Source of the DNA: JBDHWG01 sp046328505
GTDB lineage: Bacteria; Chloroflexota; Anaerolineae; Epilineales; JAHCIE01
NCBI GenBank assembly: GCA_046328505.1
Contig: JAXLWL010000002.1
Location: 1,488,001 to 1,552,000 of the forward strand
Direction: 5' to 3'
Length of the DNA stretch: 64,000 nucleotides
Shown: one piece after another, positions 45,856 through 56,822 of the stretch
Layout: each line of letters opens with the position of its first letter
Numbering within the stretch: position 1 is the stretch's first letter
Translations under genes and position numbers: made by a program
The notes under the pieces: model-generated
Databases searched by the model: none
Told to the model about the DNA's origin: nothing
What the model saw: only the letters and a program-made list of their open reading frames with translations

Positions 45856-47730
45856 TCACGGCGGCGTGCCAACTTCCGATGCCCCGCGCTCCTCGGCAGC
45901 CAGCCGACTGAGCTTCGCGTACTTGACCCATTCGTAGTAGGCCATCAGACCCGCCATGCGCACGCCGTGGACGCCGTCGCGGTAGCCCTGCAGTGACACG
46001 AATCGGCGGCGGAACTCGCGCAGCGGCTGGAGGACAAAGTTGCGTGGCCTGGCCCGCGCCCCGCTTGCGTACAGGATACCCGCGTCGTACGACGTATAGC
46101 TCGCCTGCTTGCGGCGGAACTGCTCGAGGTCGCGGTAGTTGTAGTGGACAAACGGCTCGCTTAGATACTCGGCCGCGCCGTCGAGCACGACCAGCTCATG
46201 CACAGCGCGCTCCGGGTCATAGTGCGCGCGGCCGACGCGAAACAGTCGCAGTTGGTAGTCGGGCCACCATCCGCCGCCTCGCGTGAGATGCCCAAAGATA
46301 TAGTTGTGGCGCGGAATCCAGTAGCCCACGGGACCGTCGCCGTCACTCTCCGCAGTCACCCGGCGAACCTCGTCGGCCAGCGACGGTGTCACACGCTCAT
46401 CGGCATCGACGAACAGCACCCAGGGCGTGCGTACCAGGGCGAGCGCCGCGTTGCGCTGGTCGGCGAAGTTTCGGAAAGGGCGCACCACCACGTCGGCCCC
46501 GGCCTCGCGCGCGATCCGCGGAGTGCCGTCGTCACTGCCCGAGTCGAGCACAAGGCGGCGGTCGGCCCACGCGACGCTCGCCAGGCACTCCTGGATGTGT
46601 TCGGCCTCGTTGCGCGTGAGAATAACGGCGGTGATGGCAGCATCGAGTGACGAGGTAATAGGGTGACGAGGTGACGAGGTGACGAGGTGACGAGGTGATT
46701 GCGCTGGGCTCTGTCGCGCCAGTTGCGCGACTTCCTGATACGCGGCGCGCTGTTCACCCACGGTTCGCCGGGCATTGGCCGCTGTGCCTGCCCACACAAG
46801 GCAGCGGAGAGCCGTTCGTTCGGGCGCTCCGTAATGCTTTTCGAACAGCCGGAGACGGCTGCGCCACAGCTCGACAAACATGCGCTGGCGGAACTGGCGC
46901 GTGCTCTGCGCCTCATAGTGGACGACATGCGCCGTGGGGACGCAGAACAGGCGCCATCCGCATTGCGCCAGGCGGCGACACCAGTCAAGCTCCTCGGCAT
47001 ACATGAAGAAGCCTTCGTCGAGGAAGCCCACCTGGCGCAATGCATTGCCGCGCACCAGGATGCACGCGCCCAATAGCGTCTCGGCCTCGAAAGGCGCGTC
47101 CCCGATGTAGCTGTCGCGGGGGTACCGCCCGTTCAGCGGCGACTCCATGATGCGGCTCAAGCGGCCAGGCGGTGGGAACAGGTCGAGGAACGTCTGCGCC
47201 AAGCCGGGGAATAGGAAGGCCGAGGGCTGGAGCCTACCGTCGGGGTAGGTCAGTTGCGGACCGGCCGCGCCGGCGGACGGCGTCTGCTGGAGGAAATCCA
47301 TGAGCGCCGCGATCGCGCCGCGCTCAACTGTTGTGTCTGGATTCAGGAGCAGCACGAAGTCGGTAGCGGTGGCATCGGAGGCTGCCGGCCGGGTCGGCGC
47401 GACGCACGCCCAGGCCTCCGCTGAGCGCGGCGCTTCATCACCGAGCGGCTGGAAGCCGAGGGCACGCAAGGCCAGGTTATTGCCGCCGGCAAATCCCAGA
47501 TTGGCGGGCGACTCGATGAGATCCACCCAAGGGTAGCGCTCGCGCACGAACGCGGCGCTACCGTCAGAGGAGCCATTGTCGACGACGGCGACGCGCGTCG
47601 ACAGCGCCTCTCCCTCAGCGCCCCCTCGATCCAGGCCGAGTGACCCATCCGCCGCCAGAGAGTCGAGGCAAGCTCCAATCAAGACACGCGTGTTGTAGCT
47701 GACGATAACGATGGCGAGGCTAGTACTCAA
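45856..47730 (-). CDS. Two-domain GT2 glycosyltransferase with octanucleotide-repeat linker
   Basis: Protein of 624 residues with two family-2 (GT-A) glycosyltransferase domains. Domain one, about 1-300: AIVIVSYNTRVLIGACLDSL, NPDTTVERGAI and EELDWCRRLAQCGW. Domain two, about 365-624: AVILTRNEAEHIQECLASV and LFVDADERVTPSL (Asp-x-Asp). The two are joined by a segment of about 16 residues (LVTSSPRH-type) encoded by GTGACGAG repeats at 46647-46698. The start is TTG 47730 (an upstream stop leaves no other) and overlaps the lipoprotein stop by 11 bases. Likely makes a surface glycan; sugar donors are unknown. Confidence 0.85.
   Translation of the reverse strand: MSTSLAIVIVSYNTRVLIGACLDSLAADGSLGLDRGGAEGEALSTRVAVVDNGSSDGSAAFVRERYPWVDLIESPANLGFAGGNNLALRALGFQPLGDEAPRSAEAWACVAPTRPAASDATATDFVLLLNPDTTVERGAIAALMDFLQQTPSAGAAGPQLTYPDGRLQPSAFLFPGLAQTFLDLFPPPGRLSRIMESPLNGRYPRDSYIGDAPFEAETLLGACILVRGNALRQVGFLDEGFFMYAEELDWCRRLAQCGWRLFCVPTAHVVHYEAQSTRQFRQRMFVELWRSRLRLFEKHYGAPERTALRCLVWAGTAANARRTVGEQRAAYQEVAQLARQSPAQSPRHLVTSSPRHPITSSLDAAITAVILTRNEAEHIQECLASVAWADRRLVLDSGSDDGTPRIAREAGADVVVRPFRNFADQRNAALALVRTPWVLFVDADERVTPSLADEVRRVTAESDGDGPVGYWIPRHNYIFGHLTRGGGWWPDYQLRLFRVGRAHYDPERAVHELVVLDGAAEYLSEPFVHYNYRDLEQFRRKQASYTSYDAGILYASGARARPRNFVLQPLREFRRRFVSLQGYRDGVHGVRMAGLMAYYEWVKYAKLSRLAAEERGASEVGTPP
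46647..46698. repeat. Octanucleotide tandem repeat GTGACGAG inside the double GT2 gene
   Basis: Six units of eight bases: one perfect, one degenerate (GTAATAGG), then four perfect, with a partial unit at the end. Five exact copies in all. Eight is not a multiple of three, so a copy gained or lost would shift the frame downstream. Confidence 0.92.
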
Positions 47731-48994
47731 TCGTCACCTGGGTGGGATTGACGGATTCCTCGTGCTTGCGCACGTCTTCTTGGATCAGGCCAAGATAAAA
47801 ATATGGCTGGCGGCGCAGCGGCTTGTCGGTAACGCGTATGCCGCCCGTGATCTGCACCGTCTGCCCCGGCAGGAGGTAGGTGTAGGTCTTGTCGTTGACG
47901 ACGCGCTCTTCCAGCGGACAGCGGTCGTTGCCCTCGCCCGGCGGGCACAGCAGCGTGCGGCCATCGACGTTGCGCCGTTCGAGCTTCGACGGGTCGCCCA
48001 GCTCCCAGCGGTAGGGGTAGTCCAGGTCGGTCGGGCTGGCGTCGAATGCCGCGCCGAGGCGGAAGGCGCCCGACGACTGCGGCATCTGCATGCTGTTGTA
48101 AGACTGGCGGCTATCGTACACCGTGCCCGGCGGCGGCCCCTGGGTACGCAGAGGAACCGTGCCGATGTTCTTGACCGTTGCCGTGATACTCACAGTACCA
48201 CCGAGGGGGATGACGCGCGGCGTAATCTGGCTGTCCATGATCGTCGCCCGCGGCACCCCGCCCTCCCTAATGGTGAGTGGCTGGCGCTCGGTCACGACGT
48301 TGCCGAGGGTATCGCGCGCCTCGACGACGACGTTGTACGTCCCGTCCGGCGGAGGCGGCGCGTCGGCATCGACTCCTGCATCATAGTCGTACTGGTGGCG
48401 GCCCGGCTGGCCCGGCTCGACCGGGCCCTTCTTCTTTTCAAGGAGAGACACGACGAAGTTGCCCTGTTGATCTTCCAGGTAGACGCGCACCGTCGCCGGC
48501 TTGGCGAGGACGTAGCTCACCGTGATCCGGTCGTTGATGCCGTCCTGGTTCGGCGTGAACTCGTTCGGGAAAACTGTGAACTCGGTGATATCCGGGCGCG
48601 ACAGGTCGGCGCCCTGAATGGTCAGCTTCCCTTCCATCTGGGTCGGCGATCCGCCCTCCACCGGCGTCGCCTGCACCCGCCAGGTGTAGTCGCCGTCCGG
48701 CAGCATGCGCCCATCGATGATACCGTTGAACAGGGCGCTGTAGTCGCCGGGCGAGCGACGCTCGTCCTGACGCCAGATATGCTGCTGGCCGTCAGGCCCG
48801 ATGAAGGATGTCGTCAACAGGGCAGTCTGACCGATCGTATATTCGATGTTCGCCAGGTCATCCCGGCCGTCCGCATTCGGGGAGATTGTGGAGGGGGTGA
48901 CATTGACGCGGCTCAGAGTCGGGCGTGATTGGCAGCCGATGAGCACAAGGGCAAACACAGTCAGCGCCAACACAAGGCGCAGAGTACGCAACAC
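47720..48994 (-). CDS. Secreted lipoprotein with FlgD-like Ig domains
   Basis: Lipoprotein of 424 residues. Lipobox VLIGC near residue 21, then two FlgD/Ig-like modules: TPSTISPNADGRDDLANIEY and FPNEFTPNQDGINDRITVSY, both with the (S/T)PN-x-DG-x-(D/N)D motif. The final third is a further beta region (ITPRVIPLGGTVSITATVKN). Proteins with FlgD repeats scaffold extracellular assemblies. GTG 48994 follows AGGAG. It overlaps the GT2 gene, so the two are coexpressed. Confidence 0.85.
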   Translation of the reverse strand: MLRTLRLVLALTVFALVLIGCQSRPTLSRVNVTPSTISPNADGRDDLANIEYTIGQTALLTTSFIGPDGQQHIWRQDERRSPGDYSALFNGIIDGRMLPDGDYTWRVQATPVEGGSPTQMEGKLTIQGADLSRPDITEFTVFPNEFTPNQDGINDRITVSYVLAKPATVRVYLEDQQGNFVVSLLEKKKGPVEPGQPGRHQYDYDAGVDADAPPPPDGTYNVVVEARDTLGNVVTERQPLTIREGGVPRATIMDSQITPRVIPLGGTVSITATVKNIGTVPLRTQGPPPGTVYDSRQSYNSMQMPQSSGAFRLGAAFDASPTDLDYPYRWELGDPSKLERRNVDGRTLLCPPGEGNDRCPLEERVVNDKTYTYLLPGQTVQITGGIRVTDKPLRRQPYFYLGLIQEDVRKHEESVNPTQVTIEY

Positions 48995-49112
48995 GGCTCT
49001 CCTTTATGACCTCAGAACGCCAAAAGTCTACTCTCCGGCCCCAGGCGAGTCAAACCTCCGCGCGGCCTCGCAGCATCTTGCGTTTTGCCAAAGTTGCATT
49101 ACTATAGTGCGC

Positions 49113-50486
49113 ATGAGCTACCAGGACGTACTCAACTACCTCTACGCCCCGCAGCGTATCCAGGGACAAAACAGCATCAAGGCCGGGCAGCGCGGGACGA
49201 CCGACGCTCCCGAACGCACCTTGGAGCCCATGCGCCAGGCGCTCGCCGCGATGGGCAATCCACACCTGCGCTTCAAGTCAGTCCACATCGCGGGCAGCAA
49301 GGGCAAAGGCTCCGTCTCGGCGATGCTGGCGAGTGTTCTCGACACGGCGGGCTATCGCGTCGGCCTCTTCACATCGCCACACCTGCACAGCTACCGCGAG
49401 CGCATGCAAATCAACCGCGCCTTGCCGAGCGAGGCGGACATCGTCGAACTGTTCGAGGCACGGCGCGCCTTATTCGACGCCATGTCGGAGCTAATTACGT
49501 TCGAGCTGACGACACTCATGGCGTTCGACTACTTCGCCCGCGAAGGCGTCGAGATTGCCGTCATCGAGGTCGGCCTCGGCGGACGCCTCGACTCGACGAA
49601 TGTGGTTCTGCCCGAAGTCTCGGTTATCGCCGCGCTGAGCCTCGAGCATACCGCCATCCTTGGGGACACGATTGAGAAGATTGCCTTCGAGAAGGCGGGA
49701 ATCATCAAGCCCGGCGTGCCGGCTATTCTCGCCCCGAACGTGCCTGCCGCCACGGCGGTTGTCGCCGAGATCGCGCGGGAGCGCGGCGCACCGCTGCTGC
49801 GCGTCGGCGAGGACATCCCCTACCGGCTCGGCGATGCCTACCCCCGCGGGCAGTCGTTCGAAGTTCGCCGCTGGCCGTCTGGCCCGTGGCAGCGCGAGAC
49901 GATCCCGCTGCTGGGCGAACACCAGGCCGTCAACGCCGCCTGCGCCATCGGCGCTGTCGATGTCTTGATTAGCCGCGGCATACCGGTGTCGGACCAGGCG
50001 CTCACCCGCGGCTTGGCCGACGTGCGGTGGCCGGCGCGTTTGGAGGTTCTCGGCGAGACTCCCCTCGTCGTGGTCGATGGAGCGCACACGCCGGACTCCG
50101 CCGCCTACGCCGTGGCCGCCCTGCGCCGCCACCTGACTTTCGACCGCCTCATTCTCGTATTTGGGGCCCTCTCCGATAAGGATGTCGGCGGCATGCTGGA
50201 TGCGCTTCTCCCGGCGTCGAGCGCCGTGGTTATGACGCGCAGCCGCTACCCCCGTGCCCTGGCCGGCGATGATCTCGCGCAGATGGCTGAGGCGCGGGGT
50301 GTCACGCCGGCCGCGGTAACCGATGACGTGCCGGAAGGCCTGGCGGCGGCCCTGGGGATCGCCAGGCCCCAGGACCTCGTGCTCGTTACAGGCTCGCTGT
50401 TCGTCGCGGCGGCAGCGCGCGAGGCCTGGCTGCACTGGCGAAAGTTGCCCCTTCCCGACCTTGATCCCCCGCTGCATGGTGACTAG
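49113..50486 (+). CDS. folC: Bifunctional folylpolyglutamate/dihydrofolate synthase
   Basis: Folate-pathway ligase of 457 residues that adds glutamate to dihydropteroate and folates. MSYQDVLNYLYAPQRIQGQN start, ATP loop HIAGSKGKGSVSAML near 55, FTSPHLHSYRER near 87, EVGLGGRLDSTNV near 155 and VDGAHTPDSA near 325 fit FolC/Mur ligase order. No Shine-Dalgarno; TATAGT (49103-49108) lies four bases before the ATG, so the gene may be leaderless (spacing a little short). Lies 53 bases upstream of lon, which has its own promoter. Confidence 0.93.
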   Translation: MSYQDVLNYLYAPQRIQGQNSIKAGQRGTTDAPERTLEPMRQALAAMGNPHLRFKSVHIAGSKGKGSVSAMLASVLDTAGYRVGLFTSPHLHSYRERMQINRALPSEADIVELFEARRALFDAMSELITFELTTLMAFDYFAREGVEIAVIEVGLGGRLDSTNVVLPEVSVIAALSLEHTAILGDTIEKIAFEKAGIIKPGVPAILAPNVPAATAVVAEIARERGAPLLRVGEDIPYRLGDAYPRGQSFEVRRWPSGPWQRETIPLLGEHQAVNAACAIGAVDVLISRGIPVSDQALTRGLADVRWPARLEVLGETPLVVVDGAHTPDSAAYAVAALRRHLTFDRLILVFGALSDKDVGGMLDALLPASSAVVMTRSRYPRALAGDDLAQMAEARGVTPAAVTDDVPEGLAAALGIARPQDLVLVTGSLFVAAAAREAWLHWRKLPLPDLDPPLHGD

Positions 50487-50491
50487 CGCCT

Positions 50492-50520
50492 TTGGCATCG
50501 GCGGCGAATTGTGCTATAAC
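50492..50520 (+). promoter_or_regulatory. Promoter of lon
   Basis: TTGGCA (50492-50497), 17-base spacer, TATAAC (50515-50520), 19 bases before ATG 50540. No inverted repeat of the HrcA/CIRCE type is seen. Confidence 0.75.
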
Positions 50521-50539
50521 TGTTGCCCGGAGGTTATGC

Positions 50540-53008
<2,469 letters not shown>

Positions 53009-53096
53009 GACATCTCGACATCGCGGGCTACCCCACGACTAGGTATGACTTCGTGAAGTAATCTCCACCCACAATTGACAGATTCATGACAGAAAA

Positions 53097-53138
53097 TCAG
53101 CCACGGCTCCTGTATAATGGAGCCGTGGCTGACTTTTT
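53097..53138 (+). terminator. Rho-independent terminator of lon
   Basis: 14-pair perfect stem (53097-53110 with 53119-53132), eight-base loop, then CTTTTT. The reverse side also carries an A/T tail, so it could serve the convergent membrane-protein gene too. Confidence 0.92.
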
Positions 53139-53151
53139 GAAGGGGAATGGG

Positions 53152-53670
53152 CTATTTGGACCCCGGTCCAATCAGCCGGTCTAGCCGCGCGAACAGGCCG
53201 TCGATACCGCCTGGTTGCGCGGCGTTCACCGGTATCAATCGGCCGTCCACGACGCGCGCCGGGTGACCATCGTAGAATACGCGTCCGCTGCTCGCCGCTT
53301 CCAACATCCATCCTTGCAGCGGCTTCCCTTCATAGCTCCGCCACATCTCGTCCCAGGAAATGTCTGATCGCGTCGGTGACGATGACCGGTTTGTCCCGAG
53401 TCGGTGCGACACGTCGAGAAGTCCGAAGATGATCGCGGTCACGAGGAGTGTGCCAAGCCAGAACGGCCACGTGGCTAAGATAATGGCGGGTCCCAGCCAA
53501 ATGAGGGCGATGACGAGAGCAACAATGTAGCCGAGTCCCCAGATGGATTTGGCGGTCCGGCTGATCGCCGGGTTCCAGCCTGGTCTTCCGACCGCCCTTA
53601 AGGTCAGCGTTGCGCCGCCGAGAAACAGGGCCATACCGATCGCGAGAGCGGGTAACAGAACTTCGAGCAC
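53152..53670 (-). CDS. Membrane protein, paralogue A of an SOS-box pair
   Basis: Protein of 172 residues, not a family I recognise. About three hydrophobic segments in the first 110 residues (LLPALAIGMALFLGGATL; WGLGYIVALVIALIWLGPAII; LGTLLVTAIIFGLL), then a soluble tail with WDEMWRSYEGKPLQGWM, GRVFYDG, RLIPV and LFARLDRLIGP. The same tail occurs in the gene at 54709. GTG 53670 is chosen for AGGAGG upstream; the 53724 start is possible. A LexA-type promoter lies about 180 bases upstream. Probably a damage-inducible membrane protein; function unknown. Confidence 0.75.
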   Translation of the reverse strand: MLEVLLPALAIGMALFLGGATLTLRAVGRPGWNPAISRTAKSIWGLGYIVALVIALIWLGPAIILATWPFWLGTLLVTAIIFGLLDVSHRLGTNRSSSPTRSDISWDEMWRSYEGKPLQGWMLEAASSGRVFYDGHPARVVDGRLIPVNAAQPGGIDGLFARLDRLIGPGSK

Positions 53671-53847
53671 ACAGAGCCTCCTCTCCGGGACGACACAACC
53701 CCGGGCAGAGGAGCCGTCCTGCAAAGAAGGACAACGCGAATCGCTTGTCGAAGACGGCAGGGATCACAGTGTGCGTCGGACGAGCGTGATACCCGGGTGG
53801 GTTACGAGCCCTGCCAGTGAGTTCGGCGCTGAACGACAGAGCAAATC

Positions 53848-53894
53848 GAACGTTTGTTCTATAGCATTCTACCACACTCGGTGATCATTGTCAA
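53848..53894 (-). promoter_or_regulatory. SOS-type promoter: LexA box at +1 of paralogue A
   Basis: On the minus strand TTGACA (53894-53889), 17-base spacer, TAGAAT (53871-53866), then GAACAAACGTTC (53859-53848), a GAAC-N4-GTTC box of the Gram-positive LexA type, at about the transcription start. The rest of the 363-base gap (53671-54033) has no clear gene. Confidence 0.78.
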
Positions 53895-54033
53895 CGGATT
53901 TCCGGACAAAATGGAACGGTCAATTGCACTATCTTTCGGACAGAAGCACAAGTCAGGCAGGCAGCTTCGCCAACATCGCATCCTCCGAGAGCCCAGATGG
54001 CTGGAAGTGGGCTAGACGGAAGGAGAGACGAAC

Positions 54034-54678
54034 ATGTACATTCCGAGTTGGGCCATTCTGGTAGGCGTGTTCGTAATCATCGCCATCTGGGCAGGTACAA
54101 CGGTCGCCGGAGCCCTGGAGTCGATGGCCAACGTGAGTACTGCCCCTTCCCTGGAGGCGGCAGCCGGACGAGCTGCGATCCGTGGCACGATCTTCGCGCT
54201 GGGGGTGGGGCTGGTGGCGCTTGCCATTCTCGCGGGGCTCTACGCCTATTACCGGCGGCCGACCTTTCGCTTTGTACCGGATGCGACGATTCAACTCTCC
54301 GCCCCCGCCCCTGCGGCAGTACCTCCAGGTCCAACCCCAACACCGTCGCCCGGGCCCACGCCAACGGTCGGACCGGCTGCCACGCAAGGCCCACCATCTC
54401 CTACATCATCACCTCAAACCCCTGTACCACAGTGCAGCCTCTCTGTCGGCATGCTCGTCCGCGTGGTAGCGCCGACGGGCCTTGAGCTAAATGGCTCCAA
54501 TCTTGCCGACCCTGATCTTCAGGGAAAGCTGTTTACCCTGAAGAAGGACGACGTGGGGCTGATTACCGCCGGTCCCTTTGTCCGCTCCGATGGTGTGTAC
54601 TGGCATTACAACGCCGGCGGAGGTCTGCAAGGCTGGGGGCCAGAGATGCTCGGCGGGCAATGCGCGGTCGTCCCATAG
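54034..54678 (+). CDS. Membrane protein with C-terminal SH3-like domain
   Basis: Protein of 214 residues, no named family. Two membrane helices (WAILVGVFVIIAIWAG, about 6-22; and IFALGVGLVALAILAGLYAYY, about 53-73), a Pro/Thr-rich linker (about 90-135) and an extracytoplasmic C-terminal domain of about 75 residues (SLSVGMLVRVVAPTGLELN...WGPEMLGGQC), like a bacterial SH3 fold with two cysteines. AAGGAG precedes the ATG. It lies between the two SOS-box paralogues but has no GAAC-N4-GTTC box that I can see. Confidence 0.72.
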   Translation: MYIPSWAILVGVFVIIAIWAGTTVAGALESMANVSTAPSLEAAAGRAAIRGTIFALGVGLVALAILAGLYAYYRRPTFRFVPDATIQLSAPAPAAVPPGPTPTPSPGPTPTVGPAATQGPPSPTSSPQTPVPQCSLSVGMLVRVVAPTGLELNGSNLADPDLQGKLFTLKKDDVGLITAGPFVRSDGVYWHYNAGGGLQGWGPEMLGGQCAVVP

Positions 54679-54708
54679 GACACCGCGCCGATTCGCCGAT
54701 CGAGACTC

Positions 54709-55230
54709 TCATCGCCGCTTTGGGCCGACGACGCGGTCCAGGGCGCCGAAGACTTTTTCGATGCCTTTCTTGGGCATGCCGCCGCGCGGCACCAGGATGC
54801 CATCCTCGACAACGGCAACCCGCCCCCCGTACACGACGCGGCCGGTCTGGGCGGCCTCCGCCATCGCCGGCGGCAGCGGCTTCCCCTCGTAACTCCTCCA
54901 CAGTGCATCCCAGTCCGGGTCGTGTTCCGGCGGAGGTGGTGGCGCCTCCTTGCGCCGCGCCTCCACGATTCCGTCCAGGCCCCAGAAGATGCCGAACGCA
55001 ATGACCGGCGGGACGACGAAGACCGCCCAGCCTTCGCGAAAGATCGTCGGGCCGAACAGCATGAACAGGACGAGCAAGACGCCGACGAACAGGCTGGACC
55101 AGATCGTCTTCGCTACGCGGCTAACGTCGTCGTCCCAGCCGAGCTTCCCGACGTGCGCCATTCCCGCCGTGACACTTACAAGGATGAATAGCATCAGGAT
55201 TCCCGCGCTCGCGCCGACAAGAAGATCCAC
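54709..55230 (-). CDS. Membrane protein, paralogue B of an SOS-box pair
   Basis: Protein of 173 residues homologous to the gene at 53152. Hydrophobic segments in the first 100 residues (VGASAGILMLFILVSVTAGM; SSLFVGVLLVLFMLFGPTIF; AVFVVPPVIAFGIFWGL), then the shared tail DWDALWRSYEGKPLPPAM, GRVVYGG, DGILVPRGG and ALDRVVGP. The two tails share WRSYEGKPL and a final LDR-(L/V)-(I/V)-GP. GTG 55230 is preferred to TTG 55233 by GGGAG spacing. The promoter carries a perfect LexA-type palindrome. Function unknown. Confidence 0.75.
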   Translation of the reverse strand: MDLLVGASAGILMLFILVSVTAGMAHVGKLGWDDDVSRVAKTIWSSLFVGVLLVLFMLFGPTIFREGWAVFVVPPVIAFGIFWGLDGIVEARRKEAPPPPPEHDPDWDALWRSYEGKPLPPAMAEAAQTGRVVYGGRVAVVEDGILVPRGGMPKKGIEKVFGALDRVVGPKRR

Positions 55231-55260
55231 CAACGTTCTCCCTCAAGAACGATTGTAGTT

Positions 55261-55302
55261 GAACATATGTTCTGATTCTAGGCTATTCGCGATGAATGTC
55301 AA
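55261..55302 (-). promoter_or_regulatory. SOS-type promoter: LexA box at paralogue B
   Basis: On the minus strand TTGACA (55302-55297), 16-base spacer, TAGAAT (55280-55275), two bases, then GAACATATGTTC (55272-55261), a perfect 12-base palindrome matching GAAC-N4-GTTC. The start codon is 28 bases further. Confidence 0.82.
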
Positions 55303-55324
55303 GGGCGCGGCGTGTGCGCCGAAC

Positions 55325-55353
55325 TTGCCACGCGCCGCCGTTGTCTGTATGCT
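55325..55353 (+). promoter_or_regulatory. Promoter of the AlbA_2 gene
   Basis: TTGCCA (55325-55330), 17-base spacer, TATGCT (55348-55353). Leader about 50 nt to ATG 55412. Confidence 0.6.
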
Positions 55354-55411
55354 TAGGGCCATATGCGTGTGATTGTTCAATCCTCGGCGCGTGCCTCAAG
55401 TTGTGGAACCC

Positions 55412-56806
55412 ATGTCCCAGGTAAAGACTGCTGACGATATTCAGGCCCTGCTCGAGCACGGCCCTTCAGAAGACATCGTTTTCTACCGCCCGGGCGTTTC
55501 GCTGGCGCGCCTCGCCGAGACGCTGACCGCGCTGGCCAACACCCAGGGCGGGTTCATCGTCATCGGCATCGACGAGAAGGGCTCGACTCTCATCAGCGTC
55601 GAGGACCTACAAGAGGTCTTCAACCTCGCGATGGAGGCGGCGCTCGAGGTCGATCCGGCGATTGTCATGCCCATCCCCCGCGTCGCCGTCCTGGAGGAGT
55701 CGAACCTCGTCATCGTCCAGGTGCCGGAGGGCCTGTCCCACGTCTACAGCTACAAGGGCCGCTACTACACCCGTGAGGGGCGCGCGAACCGCCTCCTGAC
55801 GACGGGGGAACTGCGCCGGCTGTTCGTCGACCGGGGCGAGGTCATCTTCGAGGCCGAGCGGGCGACAGGCTCCAGCCGCGTCGACCTGAGCGACGAGAAG
55901 ATTCAGCGTTATCTCGAAGCAGTCGACGGTGTGGCAGGCTTGACCGCCGAGATTCTGCTGCGCCAGCGCCGCTGCCTCACGGAGGACGACGAGCCGACGA
56001 ATGCCGGTATTCTCCTGTTCGGAAAGGACCCGCAGGAGTTCGTGCCGGGGAGTGAGATCATCGCCGTGCGCTACGCCGGCCTCGAGCAGAGCGACACATA
56101 CCTGCGCGACGACATTCGTGATACGCTGCCGGAGGCGATTCGCCGCGCCGAGGCGTTCGTCGTCGACAACATGCGCGTCGGCGCCCGCCTGAGCGGGCTA
56201 TCGCGAGAGGAACGCACGGAGTACCCGCGCGACGCGGTGCGCGAGGCACTGGTCAACGCCGTGGCCCACCGCGACTACTCTATCCGCGGCCAGGAGATTC
56301 GCGTCTTCATGTTCGCCGACCGCATCGAGATTACGTCGCCTGGCGGGTTGCCCGGCCCGGTCACCATCGAGAATATCGCCGAGGAGCGCTTCTCGCGCAA
56401 CGAGGCGATCGTACAGGTGCTGTCCGACCTGGGTTTCATCGAGCGCCTAGGGTACGGCATCAACCGCATGCGGCGGCTCATGGCCGAGGCAAACCTGCCC
56501 GCGCCCGTGTTCCACGAAACAGCCAACGGCTTCCAGGTGATCCTGTACGGCCACGGCGACCGCCTGGTCACGACGGACCGCACCCCCATCCGCATGTCAC
56601 AGTGGGCGCACCTGAACCTCAACGAGCGCCAGGAATATGCCCTCGGTCTGGCCGGCCAGCAGGGCCGCGTCACAAACCGCGACCTGCAAGACCATGCTCC
56701 GGACGTATCGCCGGAGACGATCCGCCGCGACCTCGCCGACCTTGTGGACAAGAACCTGCTCCTCAAGATCGGGGAGAAGCGCGCAACGTACTATATCCTC
56801 AAGTAA
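55412..56806 (+). CDS. Schlafen AlbA_2-domain DNA-binding ATPase-like protein with winged helix
   Basis: Protein of 464 residues of the bacterial AlbA_2/HATPase_c_4 regulator group. AlbA_2 domain about 20-140 (LTALANTQGGFIVIGIDEKG, YYTREGRANRLL). The middle region contains the GHKL-like ATP-binding motif EALVNAVAHRDYS near 280 and ITSPGGLPGPV near 315. A C-terminal winged helix of about 70 residues includes RRDLADLVDKNLLLKIG. Usually a transcription factor or accessory gene. ATG 55412 is the likeliest start; the ribosome site is weak. The GGT gene follows by 16 bases. Targets unknown. Confidence 0.85.
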   Translation: MSQVKTADDIQALLEHGPSEDIVFYRPGVSLARLAETLTALANTQGGFIVIGIDEKGSTLISVEDLQEVFNLAMEAALEVDPAIVMPIPRVAVLEESNLVIVQVPEGLSHVYSYKGRYYTREGRANRLLTTGELRRLFVDRGEVIFEAERATGSSRVDLSDEKIQRYLEAVDGVAGLTAEILLRQRRCLTEDDEPTNAGILLFGKDPQEFVPGSEIIAVRYAGLEQSDTYLRDDIRDTLPEAIRRAEAFVVDNMRVGARLSGLSREERTEYPRDAVREALVNAVAHRDYSIRGQEIRVFMFADRIEITSPGGLPGPVTIENIAEERFSRNEAIVQVLSDLGFIERLGYGINRMRRLMAEANLPAPVFHETANGFQVILYGHGDRLVTTDRTPIRMSQWAHLNLNERQEYALGLAGQQGRVTNRDLQDHAPDVSPETIRRDLADLVDKNLLLKIGEKRATYYILK

Positions 56807-56822
56807 CCGGTATGGAGCATCT

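Noticed and set aside
53085..53118. TTGACA followed by TATAAT around the lon terminator as a promoter
   Set aside because: The spacing is 22 bases and the TATAAT forms the loop of the terminator hairpin.
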